Both the position numbers and the translations under genes were made by a program. From Bacteroidota bacterium (lineage in GTDB: Bacteria; Bacteroidota; Bacteroidia; Bacteroidales; VadinHA17), in contig JAKAXP010000127.1 in NCBI GenBank assembly GCA_021816545.1, positions 1-6,698 of the forward strand: DNA of 6,698 nucleotides, in the 5' to 3' direction. Shown here piece by piece: positions 1 to 5,169 of the stretch; within the stretch, counting starts at the first letter, position 1; each line of letters opens with the position of its first letter. The notes under the pieces are model-generated. The model ran no database searches. It was given only the letters and a program-made list of their open reading frames with translations, and was not told the origin of the DNA.

Positions 1-424
1 AAAGATACGTATGATAACTGGGAGGAAGTATTCCCTCAATGAAATGACCGTGGATGTTGCACTCCTCTGTCACCTCCCTGACGGCGCATTCTTCAGGAGT
101 TTCGCCCGCTTCCATGTGTCCCTTCGGGAGATCCCACCTGCCGTACCTCATGATGAACAGGTATCTTCCTGACGGGTGCTTCACAAGACCGCCTGCTGCC
201 TCGATCACCACGAACCATGATGAGAAAACCTTCCACAGATTGTTGATATCAGATGTATAAATATTCAGCGAGGGGATCTCATTATTGACTGCAAACTGTG
301 ATATTTGGGTGAAGAGTTCCTCCGGCTGGTTGTATTTGTGATAAAGGGTGTATTTTTGCACCCGGTCAGGCTCGGGGGAGAGCGTGATTACCCTGTTGTC
401 AAAATATATCTTATACTTCAGCAT
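1..424 (-). CDS. Nudix hydrolase, C-terminus cut off by the window edge
   Basis: Reverse-strand translation from the ATG at 424-422 gives 141 residues with no stop before the edge. A complete Nudix box spans residues 102-124: G102, E108, then R116-E117-V118-T119-E120-E121. These glutamates bind the divalent metal that Nudix enzymes use to cleave nucleoside diphosphates linked to another moiety. The box is preceded by WDLPKG (97-102), also typical of the family. The last conserved Gly of the box is Asn123 here (EECNI). About 70 residues precede the Nudix fold (which starts near FVVIEAAGG, 71-79), as in the roughly 200-residue Bacteroidota Nudix proteins I recall, so perhaps 60 residues are missing. 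The substrate cannot be deduced. The gene is divergent from pyrE with no gap. The start is chosen because M-L-K-Y-K-I-Y resembles the usual family N-terminus. The family call is firm, the function is not. Confidence 0.9.
   Translation of the reverse strand, partial: MLKYKIYFDNRVITLSPEPDRVQKYTLYHKYNQPEELFTQISQFAVNNEIPSLNIYTSDINNLWKVFSSWFVVIEAAGGLVKHPSGRYLFIMRYGRWDLPKGHMEAGETPEECAVREVTEECNIHGHFIEGILPPSYHTYL
329..358 (+). promoter_or_regulatory. Candidate pyrE promoter of Bacteroidetes type
   Basis: TATTTTTG at 351-358 fits the Bacteroidetes -7 consensus TAnnTTTG exactly. GTTG at 329-332, 18 bases upstream, is a 3-of-4 match to the -33 TTTG. The predicted transcript would start about 55-60 bases before the pyrE ATG. 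The site lies inside Nudix coding sequence, as any pyrE promoter here must. Both motifs are short and AT-rich, so a chance match is quite possible. Confidence 0.3.
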
Positions 425-1063
425 ATGGACGAAACAGCCAGGAAAACCGCAGAATACCTACTGCAAATTAAAGCAATTAAATTGCAACCGGCAAAACCTT
501 TTACATGGGCCTCGGGATGGAAGTCGCCCATTTACTGTGACAACCGAATGACGCTCTCTTTCCCGGAGGTTCGCGGTTTCATCAGGGACTCCTTCGCCGT
601 GAAGGTCAGGGAGCTTTATCCGGGTGCTGAGCTGATAGCAGGTGTTGCAACGGGTGCCATTGCCCACGGTGCCCTGGCGGCTGATGCCCTCGGCATGCCC
701 TTCATTTATGTGAGGTCAGGTGCCAAGGATCACGGGCTGGGCAACCAGATAGAAGGACATTATGAAAAAGGGCAGAAGGTGGTAGTGATAGAAGACCTCA
801 TCTCCACCGGGGGAAGCAGCCTGGGTGCTGTGAGGGCACTTCGAGAAGCAGGCTGCGAAGTTCTGGGGATGATAGCAATATTTACATACGGGTTTGCCAA
901 AGCAACCGATGCATTTGCTGCTGAGGGATGCAGGCTCGACACGCTCAGCAACTACAGTGTCCTGGTTGATATGGCCGCATCATCGGGTTACATATCACAG
1001 GGTGATGTGGAGACACTGAAGGAGTGGCGCACAGACCCGGCCTCATGGGGAATCGGGAAGTAA
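425..1063 (+). CDS. pyrE: Orotate phosphoribosyltransferase
   Basis: The 212-residue cytosolic enzyme joins orotate to PRPP to give orotidine 5'-monophosphate, the fifth step of de novo pyrimidine synthesis. The type I phosphoribosyltransferase PRPP loop is clear at residues 119-132 (VVVIEDLISTGGSS, with acidic pair E123-D124). The flexible catalytic loop is at 97-104 (R97, K101, D102, H103). The N-terminal stretch FTWASGWKSPIYCDNR (26-41) is the usual orotate/PRPP-site hood segment. Length is normal. The frame is open upstream to a TTG at 305, but family alignment from memory favours the ATG at 425, where MDETARKTAEYLL leads into AIKLQP. That ATG directly abuts the start of the divergent Nudix gene, so the pyrE leader and promoter must lie inside Nudix coding DNA. 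No strong Shine-Dalgarno is present. No other pyrimidine genes are in view. Confidence 0.97.
   Translation: MDETARKTAEYLLQIKAIKLQPAKPFTWASGWKSPIYCDNRMTLSFPEVRGFIRDSFAVKVRELYPGAELIAGVATGAIAHGALAADALGMPFIYVRSGAKDHGLGNQIEGHYEKGQKVVVIEDLISTGGSSLGAVRALREAGCEVLGMIAIFTYGFAKATDAFAAEGCRLDTLSNYSVLVDMAASSGYISQGDVETLKEWRTDPASWGIGK
464..495 (-). promoter_or_regulatory. Candidate promoter for the Nudix gene, inside pyrE
   Basis: Reading the minus strand, TTTG at 495-492 is followed after 20 bases by TTAATTTG at 471-464, a 5-of-6 match to TAnnTTTG. This would place a transcript start roughly 30-35 bases before the Nudix ATG at 424. The site lies within the first 25 codons of pyrE. The match is imperfect and is offered only as the best candidate. 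Confidence 0.22.
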
Positions 1064-1101
1064 TAACAGCAGGGGGCGGATTTTTGATTATGAAGAACAA
1101 C

Positions 1102-1108
1102 GGAGGGG
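1102..1108 (+). promoter_or_regulatory. Strong Shine-Dalgarno for the SRPBCC gene
   Basis: GGAGGGG ends 7 bases before the ATG at 1116, the best ribosome-binding site in the window. It decides the start: the in-frame ATG at 1125 would be 16 bases away. The motif also lies inside a possible ten-codon mini-frame at 1090-1119. Confidence 0.6.
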
Positions 1109-1115
1109 CCAGTAC

Positions 1116-1562
1116 ATGAGCCCGATGACTACTTTTACAAGCAGGAGGGGAGAAGTGCCATGCGGCGACAGTGACCTCTATGCCTTCCTGACAGATATGC
1201 GTAATTTCAGGTCAGTACTGCCGGAGGATACGGTTACTGACTGGGAGGCAACGGAAGACAGGTGCAGCTTCAGGACTGACGGAGCAGGCCGGGTCACTGT
1301 CTCGCTTTCAGAGGCAATGCCACATTCAGAGATCACCTATGATGCGGAATCATTTCTCACCGGGAAGGTGAAGGTGAGAGTCAGCCTTGAGTTCATAAGC
1401 GGCATGAGGTCAGCGGTCCGTATTGACGCCGGACTGAACATGAATCCCCTCCTGCGGATGCTTGTCGGTGACTCCGCGGGAAAGTACCTTGAGACCCTGA
1501 TGGATCTGATCGAGACATATGACGGGTATGAGAAGGTCAGAGGATGTAATCAATCTCCCTGA
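1116..1562 (+). CDS. SRPBCC (START/polyketide-cyclase-like) fold protein, function unknown
   Basis: This 148-residue protein resembles small Bacteroidota SRPBCC-family proteins with a helix-grip fold that forms a hydrophobic pocket for lipids or other small ligands. Visible hallmarks are the early helix segment DLYAFLTDMRNFRSVLPED (20-38), the strand WEATEDRCSF (43-52), alternating strands to about residue 108, and the long C-terminal helix PLLRMLVGDSAGKYLETLMD (111-130). No catalytic residue can be named, and there is no signal peptide or membrane segment, so it is probably cytosolic. It follows pyrE by 52 bp on the same strand with no obvious terminator between, so co-transcription is possible. 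Its last eight codons and stop lie within the 3' end of birA on the other strand, so the residues VRGCNQSP at the tail may be an incidental extension. Fold assignment is from recall of similar sequences, not a search. Confidence 0.85.
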   Translation: MSPMTTFTSRRGEVPCGDSDLYAFLTDMRNFRSVLPEDTVTDWEATEDRCSFRTDGAGRVTVSLSEAMPHSEITYDAESFLTGKVKVRVSLEFISGMRSAVRIDAGLNMNPLLRMLVGDSAGKYLETLMDLIETYDGYEKVRGCNQSP

Positions 1563-2277
1563 ATGCATACAGCCGGCTGACTCCCTCTCTTTTCCTGACG
1601 GAGAGCATACCGTCAGGCATGACCATTTCTATCATTCCTTCGAACTCACCTGTATCATCTGAAAAGCGATGCCACTCACCGGCCCTGTAAAGGGCTTTGT
1701 GGTATTCTCTCTCAAGGGTGGCTGCTTCACCTCTGATCACCATGTCATATCTCCTGTCAAGTGCGGCGATAAGATCACCTGTGACAGCACCAAGGTCAAG
1801 TTCACGGCCGGTTACCTGCCTGAGAGAGACGGGATTGGGAGCGCCGCTGCGGAAGATCTCCTGGTTGACATTAAGCCCGATGCCTGCAACGGTGGTTGCC
1901 AGTGTATCACCCATAATGCTGTTTTCGATCAAAATGCCTGCTATTTTGTCATCTCCCACGTAGATGTCATTGGGCCACTTGATCCTTGCTGCCTGGCTGT
2001 GCCCTGCAACGAGGTCATGAACTGCCAGTGAGATCATCCTCGAGATAATGAACTGTTCAGCAGGGCTGACCATAACCGGGTACAGTATCACGCTCATCAG
2101 CAGGTTCTTTCCGGGTTCGCTTTCCCAGCTGTTACCCTGCTGCCCCCTTCCGCTATCCTGGTATGAAGCCGTTATCACGGTCCCCTCTGCCGGGGCCTGA
2201 TCCCTTATCATGGCAGCTGCCACGGTGTTTGTAGATGACACTTTTTCACAGTGCCTGACATATGTTCCTATTATCAT
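1537..2277 (-). CDS. birA: Biotin-[acetyl-CoA-carboxylase] ligase (monofunctional BirA)
   Basis: The 246-residue enzyme activates biotin with ATP to biotinyl-5'-AMP and transfers it to the carrier lysine of biotin-dependent carboxylases or decarboxylases in the cytosol. The signatures are in order: SSTN at 14-17, the adenylate-binding loop GRGQQGNSW at 43-51, KWPND at 100-104, KIAGILIEN at 111-119 (K111 is the ligase lysine) and GIGLNVN at 132-138. A small SH3-like C-terminal domain covers about 197-246. The N-terminal winged helix of the E. coli-type bifunctional repressor is absent: catalytic sequence begins within 15 residues, so this is a class I ligase that should not bind operators itself. 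The ATG at 2277 is the only plausible start. It is divergent from rsfS and overlaps the SRPBCC gene tail to tail by 26 bp. A palindrome sits just before its start. Confidence 0.96.
   Translation of the reverse strand: MIIGTYVRHCEKVSSTNTVAAAMIRDQAPAEGTVITASYQDSGRGQQGNSWESEPGKNLLMSVILYPVMVSPAEQFIISRMISLAVHDLVAGHSQAARIKWPNDIYVGDDKIAGILIENSIMGDTLATTVAGIGLNVNQEIFRSGAPNPVSLRQVTGRELDLGAVTGDLIAALDRRYDMVIRGEAATLEREYHKALYRAGEWHRFSDDTGEFEGMIEMVMPDGMLSVRKREGVSRLYAFREIDYIL
1594..1617. repeat. 7 bp inverted repeat within the birA 3' end
   Basis: CCTGACG at 1594-1600 and CGTCAGG at 1611-1617 are perfect inverted arms around a 10-base loop. This lies just beyond the SRPBCC stop, inside birA codons. Neither side carries the T-run of an intrinsic terminator in the right orientation, although the minus-strand side has a short AAAA. 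It could slow or protect transcript ends, or be chance. Confidence 0.3.
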
Positions 2278-2279
2278 GA

Positions 2280-2295
2280 CTGTAACCTGTTACAG
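2280..2295. promoter_or_regulatory. Perfect 16 bp palindrome at the birA start, possible operator or RNA hairpin
   Basis: CTGTAAC at 2280-2286 and GTTACAG at 2289-2295 are exact inverted arms separated by CT. On the birA strand the centre reads AGG (2288-2286), 8 bases before the ATG, so the palindrome is centred on the likely ribosome-binding triplet. As RNA it could form a 6 bp stem with a CAGG loop. It could instead be a binding site for a dimeric repressor. The arms resemble part of the E. coli BirA operator, but the long spacer of that operator is missing. Confidence 0.45.
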
Positions 2296-2302
2296 AGGTG
2301 CC

Positions 2303-2315
2303 TTTCCGGCGGAAA
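2303..2315. repeat. 13 bp odd palindrome upstream of birA
   Basis: TTTCCG at 2303-2308 and CGGAAA at 2310-2315 are perfect inverted arms around a single G at 2309. It lies 7 bases from the larger palindrome, in the probable birA leader. It may be a second regulator half-site pair or chance. Confidence 0.3.
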
Positions 2316-2399
2316 ACGGCTTCATTTCCTGCCCTGAACAAATTGGCACCCAAATTGTAAAAAGAACTAAAGCCGGGCTAAAATACGGATAAATGTTCG

Positions 2400-2407
2400 T
2401 AATTTTG
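2400..2407 (+). promoter_or_regulatory. Candidate -7 element for the rsfS operon
   Basis: TAATTTTG matches the Bacteroidetes -7 consensus TAnnTTTG exactly and lies 40 bases before the rsfS ATG, a reasonable leader length. No TTTG is found at the expected distance upstream (about 2376-2382), so only half of a promoter is supported. Confidence 0.3.
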
Positions 2408-2447
2408 CGGCAGTTTACAGAACTGTTTATAACTGAAAAGATTATTG

Positions 2448-2831
2448 ATGAGAAAAGGCATAAAGGAGGCCACCGGGGTAACTGACAGCATTGTCAGGGG
2501 ATTGTTTGAAAAGAAGGGTGAAAAGGTGGCCCTGATTGATCTGAGAAATATTGAAAGCAGGATGTGTGACTGGTTTGTTATCAGTCACGCCGCGTCCACC
2601 AAGCAGGTTGATTCCCTTGCATGGTCAGTGGAGGATGCGGTAAGAAGGGAGACAGGTGTGAAACCCTACCATGTTGAGGGGAAGGAAAACTGCATCTGGG
2701 TACTGCTTGATTACGGTGATATTCTCGTGCATATCTTCCAGAAGCCTTACAGGGAATTTTATGACCTTGAGTCGTTATGGGCCGATGGCCGGGTAACGTA
2801 CCTCGAGGATAACTTGGAAAAGAAAGGTTAA
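2448..2831 (+). CDS. rsfS: Ribosomal silencing factor RsfS (Iojap/YbeB family)
   Basis: This 127-residue protein should bind large-subunit protein uL14 and block joining of the 30S subunit, lowering translation when nutrients are scarce. The Iojap-domain signatures are clear: DLRN (31-34), MCDWFVISHAASTKQV (39-54), the central PYHVEGKENCIWVLLDYGD (73-91), then VHIFQKPYREFYDLESLW (94-111). Length fits the family. The ATG at 2448 is preferred to an in-frame TTG one codon upstream at 2445. The Shine-Dalgarno is poor (only AAAAG at 2437-2440 nearby). It is the first gene of the rightward cluster, with ftsH starting 8 bases after its stop. The same pairing occurs in other Bacteroidota, from my recollection of that neighbourhood. 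In many other bacteria rsfS instead sits with nadD. Confidence 0.95.
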   Translation: MRKGIKEATGVTDSIVRGLFEKKGEKVALIDLRNIESRMCDWFVISHAASTKQVDSLAWSVEDAVRRETGVKPYHVEGKENCIWVLLDYGDILVHIFQKPYREFYDLESLWADGRVTYLEDNLEKKG

Positions 2832-2839
2832 CTGATATT

Positions 2840-4981
2840 ATGGCAGAGAGCAAAGAGACTCCGAAGTCAAACAAGAACGATAAGAATAACGGCAAGTCGT
2901 GGTTCAATTCCAGCTGGCTGTTCGCGATACTGTTGCTTACATTCATCGTCTTCCAGGTTCTCACTTCCGGGAAATACACCCAGAAAGCGGGGCAGAGGGA
3001 GATAGAGGAGATGGTCATGAACCATGACATTGAAAAGGTGATCATAGTAAATGAGGAGCAGGCTGAAATATACATTAAGGCTGACTCCCTGAAGAGCGGC
3101 CGTTACCCCGACTTCGCGGAGCACCGCAGCTTCGGGCTGCAGCCCCCCAGGCCACAGTACTACCATACCTTCGGCACCGTTGAGCTTTTTCAGAAGTTCT
3201 TCGAGGAGGCACAGGATAAAGCCGGCTACACCGAGGACCAGCGTATATACCTTGAATACCAGAAGAGGAAGGACTACCTTGGCACATTCCTCGGGGTGAT
3301 ACTCCCGTTCCTTCTGATTGCGGTGCTGTGGATCTATTTCATGCGCCGGATGTCAGCCGGTTCAGGAGGGGGAGCAGGCAACATTTTCAGCGTGGGGAAA
3401 TCAAAGGCACAGATCTTTGACAAGGATACCCATATCAAGATAAATTTCAGTGACGTTGCGGGGCTGGAGGAGGCCAAAACCGAAGTAATGGAGATAGTTG
3501 ACTTCCTCAAGAACCCGAAGAAATATACATCACTTGGCGGCAAGATCCCCAAGGGGGCACTGCTTGTGGGCCCTCCCGGAACCGGCAAGACTCTGCTTGC
3601 AAAAGCTGTCGCGGGTGAGGCAAACGTACCCTTCTTCTCCATCTCGGGGTCTGACTTTGTTGAAATGTTCGTGGGTGTGGGAGCCTCAAGGGTGAGGGAT
3701 CTCTTCAAACAGGCCAAGGAAAAGGCGCCGTGCATTGTCTTCATTGACGAGATTGATGCCGTGGGCCGTGCCCGGGGACGCAATCCGAACTTCGGCGCCA
3801 ATGATGAAAGGGAGAATACTCTCAACCAGCTCCTGACCGAGATGGACGGCTTCGGGACCAACAGCGGGGTGATAATCCTGGCAGCCACAAACAGGGCCGA
3901 TATCCTTGACAAGGCGCTGCTGCGTGCCGGCCGTTTTGACCGCCAGATTAACGTTGAGCTCCCTGACCTGAAGGAGCGTGAAGCAATATTCAAGGTGCAT
4001 CTCCGCCCGATCAAGCTCGAGGAGGGATTTGATATAGCCTTCCTTGCCAAACAGACACCCGGCTTCTCGGGTGCTGACATAGCCAACGTTTGTAACGAGG
4101 CTGCCCTTATCGCCGCAAGGCGTAACAAGACGGTGGTTGAGAAGCAGGATTTCCTGGACGCCATAGACCGGATCATTGGCGGACTTGAGAAAAAGAACAA
4201 GATCATCTCCCTGGAGGAGAAGAAGACAATAGCATACCACGAAGCAGGTCATGCCACGGTCAGCTGGCTGCTGGAGCATGCCAGTCCGCTGCTCAAGGTG
4301 ACAATCATCCCAAGAGGGAAGGCACTGGGTGCTGCATGGTACCTGCCGGAGGAGAGGTCTATCTCAACACGGGAGCATATCCTTGACGAACTGGCATATG
4401 CACTGGGAGGAAGAGCCGCCGAAGAACTTGTGATAGGAAAGATATCCACAGGAGCGCTGAGCGACCTGGAAAAGGTCACCAAACAGGCGTATGCAATGGT
4501 GGCCTACTTCGGCATGTCAAATGAGGTTGGCAACATCAGCTTCTATGATTCGTCAGGACAGTCGGAATACGGTTTCACAAAGCCCTACAGTGAGAAGACT
4601 GCCGAGCTGATTGACCGTGAAGCGAAGAAGATCGTCGAGGAGTCCTATATGAAGGCTAAAGAGGTCATATCGTCAAATATAGCCGGGTTGACGCAGCTTG
4701 CCGAGCAGCTCCTTGAGAAGGAGGTGATCTTCAGCGAGGATCTTGAGCGGATATTCGGCAAGCGCCGCGGTGAGAAACCCGGCGAAGCTGATGCCACGGC
4801 TTCTGCCGGAGCTGCAGCCAAGGCTGCCCCGGAGTCTGCCCCGAAGGATTCAGAGACTGCTGCTCCCGAAGTAACTGCCACTGAAAAAACTGAAGACTCT
4901 GCCGTAAAACCTGCAGCAGCCGGTCAGGAGACCCCAGCTGCTGATGCGGCTGACGTTCCAGGTACCGGCGATGGAAAATGA
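2840..4981 (+). CDS. ftsH: ATP-dependent zinc metalloprotease FtsH
   Basis: This 713-residue, membrane-anchored hexameric protease extracts and degrades misfolded membrane proteins and short-lived regulators. The layout is: basic cytosolic N-terminus; membrane segment about 26-42; extracytoplasmic domain about 43-145; second membrane segment about 148-167; AAA+ module with Walker A GPPGTGKT (244-251), pore loop F277-V278-G279, Walker B IVFIDEID (299-306) and second region of homology 349-370 with arginine fingers R365 and R368; M41 protease with HEAGH at 467-471 and probable third zinc ligand D542 in STGALSDLEKVT. Residues from about 641 form a charged Ala/Pro/Glu-rich tail without aromatic residues (20 Ala in the last 63), presumably disordered, which makes the protein longer than E. 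coli FtsH. All catalytic residues are present. The ATG at 2840 follows rsfS by 8 bp. The end overlaps the next gene by 11 bp. Confidence 0.98.
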   Translation: MAESKETPKSNKNDKNNGKSWFNSSWLFAILLLTFIVFQVLTSGKYTQKAGQREIEEMVMNHDIEKVIIVNEEQAEIYIKADSLKSGRYPDFAEHRSFGLQPPRPQYYHTFGTVELFQKFFEEAQDKAGYTEDQRIYLEYQKRKDYLGTFLGVILPFLLIAVLWIYFMRRMSAGSGGGAGNIFSVGKSKAQIFDKDTHIKINFSDVAGLEEAKTEVMEIVDFLKNPKKYTSLGGKIPKGALLVGPPGTGKTLLAKAVAGEANVPFFSISGSDFVEMFVGVGASRVRDLFKQAKEKAPCIVFIDEIDAVGRARGRNPNFGANDERENTLNQLLTEMDGFGTNSGVIILAATNRADILDKALLRAGRFDRQINVELPDLKEREAIFKVHLRPIKLEEGFDIAFLAKQTPGFSGADIANVCNEAALIAARRNKTVVEKQDFLDAIDRIIGGLEKKNKIISLEEKKTIAYHEAGHATVSWLLEHASPLLKVTIIPRGKALGAAWYLPEERSISTREHILDELAYALGGRAAEELVIGKISTGALSDLEKVTKQAYAMVAYFGMSNEVGNISFYDSSGQSEYGFTKPYSEKTAELIDREAKKIVEESYMKAKEVISSNIAGLTQLAEQLLEKEVIFSEDLERIFGKRRGEKPGEADATASAGAAAKAAPESAPKDSETAAPEVTATEKTEDSAVKPAAAGQETPAADAADVPGTGDGK

Positions 4982-5168
4982 ATGGGTTGCCATAGCAGGC
5001 TTCACCGATGATATCAGAAGCCAGATTGCAGTGGAACGGCTGCTGACTAACGGTGTTGACGCCGTAGCTGTTGACAAACGGGACAGCATTTACAGGATAG
5101 GTGAGATAGAGATATTCGTGCATCGCGACAACGTGCTGATAGCCAAGGAAATAATCAAGGATCTGTAA
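4971..5168 (+). CDS. DUF2007 family small protein
   Basis: This 65-residue soluble protein, MENEWVAIAGFTDDI at its start, matches the DUF2007 (putative signal-transducing protein) pattern: an N-terminal strand, a helix with QIAVERLLTNGVDAVAVDK (18-36), and IGEIEIFVHRDNVLIAKEII (43-62). The likely fold is a small ferredoxin-like alpha/beta unit, and its biochemical role is unknown. The start at 4971 lies inside the last four codons of ftsH in another frame (11 bp overlap) with AGG at 4960-4962 eight bases upstream. An in-frame ATG at 4944 would add nine residues that do not fit the family and lack a better ribosome site. cdsA follows after one base. Tight packing between ftsH and cdsA implies translational coupling and suggests, but does not show, a membrane-linked role. 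Confidence 0.85.
   Translation: MENEWVAIAGFTDDIRSQIAVERLLTNGVDAVAVDKRDSIYRIGEIEIFVHRDNVLIAKEIIKDL
5157..5161 (+). promoter_or_regulatory. Ribosome-binding site supporting the GTG start of cdsA
   Basis: AAGGA ends 8 bases before GTG at 5170, inside the final codons of the DUF2007 gene. This spacing supports the non-ATG start. No in-frame ATG lies nearby that would keep the first membrane segment. Confidence 0.5.
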
Positions 5169-5169
5169 A

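Larger units (their letters stand above)
2278..2447. other. Divergent birA-rsfS intergenic region
   Basis: This 170 bp is the only true non-coding stretch of any size in the window and should hold the start signals for birA (leftward) and the five-gene rsfS operon (rightward). It contains two palindromes near birA, two direct copies of CAAATTG (2339-2345 and 2351-2357, 12 bases apart), a TAnnTTTG motif at 2400-2407, and a small inverted repeat CAGTT/AACTG at 2411-2425. I see no recognisable riboswitch or small RNA. Confidence 0.8.

Noticed and set aside
54..260. Plus-strand open frame of 68 codons
   Set aside because: It is antisense to the Nudix gene and covers its Nudix box. The translation has no recognisable features.
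305..424. Extension of pyrE by 40 codons to a TTG at 305
   Set aside because: The added residues do not resemble PyrE N-termini, and the same DNA encodes the well-supported N-terminus of the Nudix protein on the other strand. The ATG at 425 gives a normal 212-residue enzyme.
1585..1605. CTCTC/GAGAG hairpin as a terminator for the SRPBCC gene
   Set aside because: The stem is only five pairs with an 11-base loop, it overlaps the better 1594-1617 repeat, and no T-run follows.
1669..2031. Plus-strand open frame of 120 codons across birA
   Set aside because: It is antisense to strongly conserved birA codons, including the KWPND region. It is Cys-rich and has no family resemblance, so it is an opposite-strand shadow.
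2445..2447. TTG start for rsfS
   Set aside because: It adds one codon immediately before an ATG. The ATG is the more likely initiator.
3334..4206. Minus-strand open frame of 290 codons opposite ftsH
   Set aside because: It mirrors the AAA+ domain, and its Ser/Arg/Pro-rich translation is typical of antisense to a well-biased gene. It has no domain or start signal.
4944..4970. Earlier ATG for the DUF2007 gene
   Set aside because: The nine extra residues MRLTFQVPA come from the out-of-frame ftsH tail and do not match the family, while AGG lies 8 bases before the ATG at 4971.
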